From contig JYIP02000008.1 in NCBI GenBank assembly GCA_001051155.2, positions 2,976,001-3,040,000 on the forward strand: a DNA stretch of 64,000 bases, read 5' to 3'. The position numbers and the translations under genes are program-made. Below are positions 57,177-64,000 of the stretch, one piece after another. A model generated the notes under the pieces. That model saw nothing but the letters and a program-made list of their open reading frames with translations, was not told where the DNA came from and searched no databases. Position 1 is the stretch's first letter; each line of letters starts with the position of its first letter. The stretch comes from Chrysoporthe austroafricana (taxonomy: Eukaryota > Ascomycota > Sordariomycetes > Diaporthales > Cryphonectriaceae).

Positions 57177-58390
57177 ATGGTGCCGGCTCCTCCCCAGAAT
57201 GTAGGGCAGCGTCTGCTGCCTTCTACTCTGGATGAGCTCTCACACAATGATCCGCATCGAGTACTTGACTCTGCAGCCAAAACGAGAGACCGCGGCTTTC
57301 GGGATATTATTGCGAATGACTTTTCTTACTCTGTGGATCGATGTGCTTGGTACTTGAGAATGAACTTGTCCGTGGCGAAGACTTTCCAACACTCCGCTAT
57401 ATGGGCCCTCAAGATGTCGTTTACGCTATCTTGGTAAGCACAACATGGCATGTTTGCGGTTGGTCCGTTATTCATCACCTCTCTTACGGGACCTAGATAA
57501 CCTCATATCAAGAGGGTGTGTCTTTACGATTGCGTCTTAAATTTCGGTCCTTTTGGTTCGTGTCTCTTGCTGACATAACAAAAATCACAAGATTCTGGTT
57601 TGGATCAAGGCGGGGCATAGACTATTGCTAAGTTCTCCACGAAACACAGCTGAAGTTCATTTGTCACTAATCAAAGCTACGAGCTGCAGCACATTCTTGC
57701 TGCCGCCCAAGTAACCCCTTCCGGTTGTTCGACACATTTTGTCAGTAAACAAAGATGCATATGATTGAAATCCCAGGAGCTTCACACTGGCTTGATAGTG
57801 ATAAGCCCGTGGACCCGTATCCATACACCAAGACCTACGCAGATGTCAAAGGAGCCGTGGGCTGTCTTGCACATATCAGGCTCGACGCGAATGCCAAAGC
57901 CCGTCATTCAGAATCATGCTACCTATTCCGCTCTGGATGCATTCACAGCCTCCCCTTCGTTGAGACTCGAGGATACCTATCCATCGATGTGCAAGGGAAG
58001 ACGAGTGTATCTCGGTTTCCCTTTATTCCACTGCGCTGGAGCTTCGATGATTCTTCCGGCTTCAACCTTCGCCGGCTTCGTTGTCGTGCTTGGTCCGTTT
58101 CCGTCTTCAGCTCAACTCCATTCATGTCCACGGCAACGTGCAGGAAATTTGTGTTGCTCCAAGCACCTTAATAGATCTCGTCAAAGATGCCGACTACCTA
58201 GGCATCTTGATACGTTAGAGCAGATCACATTCGTGCGCTCTCAATTTTTGTTTTATTTTGGTGAGGGGACCGGGGATGGTCTGTGTTCAGACTTAGAACC
58301 CACAGCGACCGGCACAAGGCTACAAATTCGTGTTGCTGTTTGTTTCACAGCGGCGTATATACGGTATCTGCTACCCGAAGCATTTTGAAT
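57177..58390 (+). pseudogene. Adenylate-forming enzyme (NRPS-like reductase type), N-terminal relic
   Basis: Pieces of one AMP-binding (adenylation) domain lie in order but in different frames. GQRLLPSTLDELSHNDPHRV and FSYSVDRCAWYL are at 57177-57430, and SPRNTAEVHLSLIKA at about 57640-57690. WLDSDKPVDPYPYTKTYADV comes at about 57790-57850. From about 57860 runs the A3 core LHISGSTRMPKP, in which relatives have SGSTGxPKP, then VYLGFPLFHCAGASMILPAS and later LDTLEQITFVRSQF. At least three frame changes and missing segments are needed, and no carrier or thioester-reductase domain follows. The fragment matches the start of fungal NRPS-like adenylate-forming reductases, which activate aromatic or alpha-keto acids. 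Non-functional. Family call fairly sure; subtype inferred. Confidence 0.75.
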
Positions 58391-58574
58391 GATAGGTGAG
58401 ATTTAGGTCATAGATGGACTCAGCGGCGAGTGGAATGAACCGTGCACGTATTGTTGAAGATTCTATCCAACCTTGCATGAGTATATGAACTGGTATACAG
58501 TGAAGCTCCACAACTCTAAACTGACATAATCCAGATGAAATCGTCAATAATTCAATAGGGGATAGACGAACCCT

Positions 58575-61088
58575 TCACAGCCTCGCTCTCTCCCCGTCAG
58601 CAGTGATGTCCTGTACCACACCCCGCGAAATCCAATCCGAAATTGCCATGTTCGTAATCATAGGATTTACACCACTCGCACTGGGAAAGACACTCGCGTC
58701 AGCAACATAGAGGCCCTGAGTTCCCCAGACCTGTCCCCTTGGGTCAACAACTCCGTTTTTATCAGTCGTGCTCATCCGGCATGTTCCCATCTGGTGCGCT
58801 GACGTGAAGGGCGTCTCCGGTGCCCTGTTGCCATGAGACTCCAGCTCTCTAAGCCAACTTTGGAAGCCCGGGTCCGCGACGCCGGCGTCCATCACTGAGG
58901 TTAAGATTTCATCGGAAGAGGTCTGGCCCTCCGCGGACGCGGCGTTGGAAGAGCTAACCGTCGTCTCGTTTCGGATGAAAGGGCGCATCCCCGGCAGCGA
59001 CACATGGATCTCTAGCGCACCTTGTAGGTATAGGATTTTAGCGAGGGCAACGTTACCGATCATAATGTGCTTGCGGTCGAAGGCCGAGGGAGTGTAGTGC
59101 ACACGAGGTTGGCCCGAGTGAGGGTCAGGATAGATGTAGCCTGGGTCGCGGTCACGAACGATGGAGATGTAGCTATTCATGTGGCGGTATTTGAGCGCGT
59201 GCAGTTTGAAGTTGATGCCACTGTCCCAGTTGAGGAACTGCATAGCGTAGCAGGGCTGCAAGTCCAGGCATCAGTTGAGAAGAAATAAAGACACCACGGC
59301 GAGGGGCTTGGGCTTACCATCATGGACAGACACTCCAGTTTGACCCCATGCCCCTTGTTGTCTAGGTTCTCGAAGGTGTTGACTACGGTGGTGAGAATGC
59401 CGCCTTCCCAGGGCTCTACAGCCTTCTTCCAGAAGCCTGTCACAACGTTGACAGGATGTAAGTAGAGATTCTTGCCGATCTGTGGATTCTGTAGGTTGCA
59501 TTTAGCATTAGCGTCGGCAAGACGTAAAACTAGAGTCCTCACCTGCAAGCCACTGTTCTTGAGAATGATGGGGCTCCATAGGGTGCCACTGCTGATGATG
59601 ACCTTCCTGGCTCTGACAACGACCTCTCTCACAGTCTTCTCCTCCTCAGGGCCGTCCAGATTGCCGTTCGTGCCCCTGCTTGTCCAGGTACCAATGACAC
59701 CGATCGCCTTCTTCGTGCCCTTCTTCTCATCGAACAGCACCCTTTTTACCTTGAAACCCTCAGCAAATTTCGCCCCAGCCTTGGCAGCATCCGGGAACCA
59801 CCCGTTGACAGGCCCTTTCTTCTGACCACTCCAACATCCCAAAGCGCAGTGGCCATCAGGGTGCTCTCCGCGCTCCGTGTTCTGCGGGACCTTCTTCGCC
59901 AGCCACCCCAACTTCCTTGCACCATCCAGCAGAACTTGATTCCCGTGGTTGGGCGTGAAGTCTTCGTGCACGCCCATCTGGCCACACACACGATCCAGGC
60001 AGTTTTGGAACTCTTGCGTGTCAAAGAACTTGAGGCCGCGATCCTCAGCCCACTCCCTCCGCACGAAGCCTTGCGTCTGTAGGCTCGCGCTCCAGTTAAC
60101 GGTGCCGCCGCCGCCGAAACACGAGCCCGCGACCACGAGGGTCGAGTTGTCGTCGGACGTTGTAGAGCCAGAGCCTTCGATCATGTGTAGCAGATGCTCG
60201 GGCATGGTCATGGGTAGTGCCGTGCTGTCGAAGTGGTAACCCTTGTCCAGGACCAGCACGCGGTGGCCAGCTTCGGCGAGGTTCTTAGCGCACACGCCCG
60301 CGCCGCAGCCAGAACCGACTATAACGACGTCCGTTCCGACGTCCGCCGGGGAGCAGACTTCGGCCTCGTGGACCCGCGAGGCGAGTGGGAACTGGACGAA
60401 TTCATACGGATAGGTGGGCGGTGGGTTCCATCCGACCGGTGTGGTGGGGAATCCAGATAGACGGAGAAACGCCGGGTTACTGGCCGTGAAGATAACCTTG
60501 GCTAGTGACGTGAGCTGCCCGAACAGGCCACGGATGGAAGGGATGTTGCTCGTCCTCCACCTATGGAGGATCTCCCTGCGCTTGTGTACGGGCAGCTGTG
60601 TCATGGGTGTTGCAGTGCCAGTCAGGATGACGGCGGCTGCTCGGCTGGATAGATTCCGTCAGTTTCGGGTCCAGAGTCTTGGGGCAGATGCTCAGGGCTT
60701 CATACTAGGTCAACAACCGGAGCACAGTTGTGAGAAGGTTCCTGGTTTCTTGGGGAAGATGAAGCAGCATGCCCTGCAGAAGCTGCTGAAAAGCTATATC
60801 ATCTGTTGCCTTCTGGGCTAGATATTTGTCCACGTCCTGGACTGAAGCCGAGCTGAGAACTATGCTGTTGTCTTGCAGGTGTGACATGAAGTCCCGGTAT
60901 TCCTCATCCGTGATGTAGGCCACATCAAGCTTTTTCCTTCTCGGCGCGGTCGATTGCCTCTGGATGGGAGTCAGAATGCCGTCCATGATGGCGAGGAGCA
61001 TGCGCCATTCGTTTGGGCCCATGGCCTCTGTGATCTTGAAACGCCATGGTATGCCAGTGGGCCTCACTGCCGTCAACCCATCCGCCAT
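58575..61088 (-). CDS. Long-chain fatty alcohol oxidase (GMC oxidoreductase)
   Basis: Five exons' worth of coding in four blocks (60718-61088, 59543-60644, 59318-59479, 58575-59255), 771 aa, the normal length for this family. The N-terminal helical region has ITDEEYRDFMSHL. The FAD motif DVVIVGSGCGAGVCAKNLAE is followed by GGGGTVNWSASLQTQGFVRREW, and the C-terminal GMC part has HQMGTCRMSTTDKNG and LYVADASVFPSASGVNPMIT. It oxidises long-chain alcohols to aldehydes with oxygen in fatty-acid omega-oxidation, probably at peroxisome or ER membrane. The start at 61088 (MADGLTAVRPTGIPW) is chosen over an upstream Met at 61313, which is preceded by repeats. The first intron donor (GTTGTT) is unusual but keeps phase. 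Intact. Confidence 0.9.
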
Positions 61089-62147
61089 TTCCGGATTGTC
61101 GACTTGCTTTTCGGTGATGGTCTTGGTCGGCGGATGGGGAGGGGAAAATATGGTTGAAGGAGGACGAATTTGCCAAGAGACTGTAGGTGAGGAGTAAGAA
61201 TGGTGTCGAGGTTTGGTGGGCTTCCGCAATTTGCCATTTGTCAAACCACCACCACCACCACCACACTGTGGCACCAGCAACCAGGGACAATGAGTGGTAA
61301 TTAAGCTCTTCAAGGGTCCTAGCGCGAGTTATGCAGGCGCCAGGATAACCGCGCTGAATATCAAAGTCAACCCCGCAATCCTTTCGATCTTGAACTAGAC
61401 CAACTGAAGCAGTCTACCAAGGGGTTAGAATCTACCTCTTGGCTGTTCGGCCACGTGCCGTGCCGGGCTCAACAGACGCTGGTTACAGCAAAGGTAGGTG
61501 GCGCCCTGGCAAGGCTGTTGTGTGACAGGTATAGTATGCATAAAACGGCAGCCTGTTAGCGCTGGCGGATTTGAGACACGATGCCTCGGCCTGGGGAGCA
61601 AGCACATGTCTGTTTCAGCGCTAAATCTCGATACATGCGGCGGCAGATCGTGGGGGGCAAGCAGTTAAAGGCTTCAGCCTGGCAGCCCAGCTCCGGACTC
61701 GGCAGAACAGCCCGTCCGTTGAGCCTGCAGGCCACTGACGGCCCTGTTCCGGAGCCCCGGATCGACTCTGGGTTGTGGCTCCGTCGGACCCAGAAAAGCT
61801 CGCGCTTTTGTTTCCACTGCAGCTACAACGCTGCCGGCGCTCGGCGTTTATGTGATACCGACGACTTGCTTTTTCCCACGAGAAGACGAGGTTCTATGTA
61901 CGAACATCCTGTACCCCGGCGTTGGGGACGGATCGAAGGGTCCACGTCGCTGAGAGGATACTGATATACTTAGGTGATCTGGTCGAGGGCGAGGACTTCT
62001 AGCTGGATAATTACGAGGGCGATCCCGAGCCAACCATCGAGGAGATGTTTCGGAGCTGCCCAGATCGTGCGGACTGGAACTGCTGCGAGAAGAATGGTGA
62101 GAACTCGTACCGCACACAGATGTCAAGGCCAGCGTGGCAAGGGGGGA
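61089..62147. other. Upstream region of the alcohol oxidase, nothing recognised
   Basis: A GGT/ACC triplet run at about 61245-61262. No supported gene. Confidence 0.45.
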
Positions 62148-62714
62148 TTATTCGTTGGCCAGCATTGCGAGCAGCTGGCTCCAGGGATGGCCGCCAGGTG
62201 ATGCGGTACTCGCAGGATAGCGTACAGCACAATCTATACGTTCCGGCGCAGACGTCTCTGCACAGCAGTCCAGCATATCAAGATCACATCGCGCACCTGA
62301 ATGATAACGGCACGCGCTCGACGCGTTTTCCTCCTCCGTGAATGTCGCCCCGTACTGAATGCATAGGTGCACCTCGGCAAGGAGTCGCCTCTTGACGCCG
62401 GTGGACTCCGAGGAGCTCGCCGCGGCTGCCGCGCATCTCTCGTGCTGGACGTGCCACTCGAGCTTGTCTACTAGGTCCACTGCCCTGTGCCGCACACTGC
62501 GGTCCTCGCAGAGCGCCAGGAGCGTCTTGCACACGACGTTGTTGGACGCGTGCGTGGCGCGTTGCATGATGTCTCCGCTCTCTGGCTGACCGTGGGCCGT
62601 CATGTGGTTGGGTCGACTTTGTTTGTAGCTGAGGCGTGTGGAGACTGGACTTGGGGGAGTCACTCGAGGAGTCGAGGCGTCCCTACCGTGATGAGGCGAG
62701 CGAGGGCAAGGCAA
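62148..62714 (-). CDS. Hypothetical fragment, possibly C-terminus of a fungal transcription factor
   Basis: 188-aa open frame, more likely starting at one of the internal Met residues. The stretch ALCEDRSVRHRAVDLVDKLE recalls the C-terminal region of some Zn2Cys6 proteins (a Cys-rich helix followed by VRxxAxxLL), but no zinc cluster or fungal_trans core is present. It could be a decayed gene end or a chance frame in GC-rich DNA. Low confidence. Confidence 0.22.
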   Translation of the reverse strand: MPCPRSPHHGRDASTPRVTPPSPVSTRLSYKQSRPNHMTAHGQPESGDIMQRATHASNNVVCKTLLALCEDRSVRHRAVDLVDKLEWHVQHERCAAAAASSSESTGVKRRLLAEVHLCIQYGATFTEEENASSACRYHSGARCDLDMLDCCAETSAPERIDCAVRYPASTASPGGHPWSQLLAMLANE

Positions 62715-62946
62715 AAGCCAGAGCAGGAATGCCCACTCGCGACCGTGTGGATCTCACGTGAGACTCTTCGCATCCAAGAGCTGCTCGAGGTGGTCAAGGC
62801 CCGACAAGTGACATGCTACATTTCGGGACGGCGCGGCGTAGGTTCGGGGGCTATGGGAGATACGGCAAGGGCCTCTCCCCCCCTTCTAGGGCAAAAATTC
62901 GAGCCAGATCAAGCAAAATGCAAAATGTAGGAATACATGCTGGTAT

Positions 62947-63017
62947 GCCCACTATCAGAATCGAACTGATGACCTTATCATTACTAGTGATACGCTCTAC
63001 CACTGAGCCAAGCGGGC
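62947..63017 (-). tRNA. tRNA-Thr (anticodon AGT)
   Basis: On the minus strand a 71-nt cloverleaf: acceptor GCCCGCT pairs with AGTGGGC, D stem GCTC/GAGC, and anticodon stem TATCA/TGATA around loop CTAGTAA. The T arm is ATCAG-TTCGATT-CTGAT. Anticodon AGT reads ACU, giving Thr. No intron. Confidence 0.93.
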
Positions 63018-63598
63018 GTTGATTTGCGATGGCTTTATTCTAGTCATGTAGGCATCTGCACCGTGGGTCGTATCGGGCGGTGAGGTAAGGCCCGTGAATC
63101 GAGGTTGTGGACCTGCCTTTCGGACACGAAGCCGAAGGGCCCACGGCGCGGCAGAAGGGTTTGGGGAACACAGCGTTTTCAGAGGACGGCATGTACAGGA
63201 ACAAGTAAGTGGTGGAGGAGTGGCGGAAGACGTCGCATCCAGGGTCCGTATGTAGAAGTAAAATCCGACCATGCATTTGTCTAGATCCGGTGTATCTTCT
63301 AATATGCAGACAGCTCGACCCCGAGGACTTCCTGAACTACGCCGTGACAGAGGAAGCAACGTGTTGGCTCTTCAGCCATCCCGTGCTATCCTGACCGGGA
63401 AAACAAACCTGTAACTCCGTATGTTACCCTGTAAATTGTACCCGCGTGCCTGTAACCTGTGAAAAGGGGTATAGTCTGTGTCGAAGTCTTTCGTAGTAAA
63501 GTCTGGTCTGATCCGGTCCGCCCTGTTCTAGTATGCCGTCTAGAGTCTGAGTCTGAGCCTGAGCCTGAGCCTGTATCGCCTCGTCTAAGGTGTATCGT
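63018..63598. other. Intergenic, nothing recognised
   Basis: A GAGCCT hexamer repeat (five units) lies at about 63546-63575. Confidence 0.45.
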
Positions 63599-64000
63599 CT
63601 AGTGATCTTCGTCTTCGTCCTGGGCCTCATCATCGTCCTCGTCCAGTCGTGTGGTGAGCAGGGTGAACTTTTGCCCCCGGCAAGCTTCCAAAATTTGCTG
63701 GGGGATGCCTCTCGGCCCCTCCGCCAGGGTCAACGTCTTCAGGTTCCGCGCCATGTACTCGCTGTTCTGCAGCGCGTTGGCAAACAGCTCCGTAACCACC
63801 TCGTCGCTGCCGACCTCCTCAAAGAATTCCAGCGTCTCGAGCTCCGGGGGGAAGCCGACCGAGTGCAGCCGTGGCTTCTTGGACGTCTTCCCGAACAGCT
63901 GCGTGTCGAAGTTCAGGCGCAGCGTCTTGACCGCCACGAAGTCCCGCATGCGCAGCACCTTCCGGCCGCCCAGGGTCGGGTGGTCGATGACGATGGTTTC
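63599..64000 (-). CDS. C-terminal part of a hypothetical protein, 5' end outside window
   Basis: The open frame continues past 64000 (ETIVIDHPTLGGRKVLRMRD and onward). FVAVKTLRLNFD, PPELETLEFFEE and ARNLKTLTLAEG look like strands of an irregular leucine-rich or F-box-associated protein. It ends in an acidic tail (DEDDDEAQDEDED). Family not recognised; role unknown. Confidence 0.6.
   Translation of the reverse strand, partial: ETIVIDHPTLGGRKVLRMRDFVAVKTLRLNFDTQLFGKTSKKPRLHSVGFPPELETLEFFEEVGSDEVVTELFANALQNSEYMARNLKTLTLAEGPRGIPQQILEACRGQKFTLLTTRLDEDDDEAQDEDEDH

Noticed and set aside
61581..61964. 127-aa plus-strand frame
   Set aside because: GC-rich chance frame without recognisable domain or supporting start context.

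Overview
The window is nuclear DNA of a filamentous ascomycete (Pezizomycotina). Genes carry short GT-AG introns of about 50-110 bp. Families present are typical of moulds: DUF2235 hydrolase, AYR1-type short-chain reductase, P450s, a UbiA prenyltransferase, a rhodopsin-domain membrane protein, a long-chain alcohol oxidase and TIM50. Large AT-rich blocks show saturating C-to-T/G-to-A change with Gln and Trp codons turned into stops, the mark of repeat-induced point mutation (RIP). The species is not identified.

Layout. 1-6.2 kb: a degraded DUF2235 gene cut by the window edge, a cupin, a small secreted eight-cysteine protein and guanine deaminase. 6.6-7.1 kb: a gene fragment ending at a transposon border. 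7.1-22.3 kb: one Helitron (Rep plus PIF1 helicase, minus strand, RIP-killed) with a solo LTR and a complete 7.3 kb Ty3/gypsy element nested inside, each with its target duplication. 22.7-31.2 kb: quinone-reductase-like MDR enzyme, flavin monooxygenase, AYR1-like reductase and a SnoaL-like protein. 31.6-35.5 kb: F-box-like protein and TIM50. 37.3-43.6 kb: P450, a relic short-chain dehydrogenase, a 1.1 kb deletion derivative of the Helitron and a second P450. 43.8-51.1 kb: a second Ty3/gypsy element, followed by a solo LTR. 52.4-61.1 kb: UbiA prenyltransferase, rhodopsin-domain protein, another solo LTR, a broken adenylate-forming enzyme and a fatty-alcohol oxidase. 62-64 kb: tRNA-Thr and the C-terminal end of an unknown gene.

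How it fits together. The second P450 (minus) and the prenyltransferase (plus) become a divergent pair about 1.1 kb apart once the retroelements between them are removed. With the adenylation-domain relic and the membrane protein nearby, this looks like the remains of a secondary-metabolism locus broken up by retroelements (inference). The genes at 22.7-31.2 kb could be another small oxidative cluster, but nothing in the sequence proves coregulation. The strongest result is the Helitron story: an autonomous-type copy whose HUH and Walker residues are altered by RIP-type transitions, and a short derivative sharing both ends, with a 15-bp-arm palindrome at the TC end.
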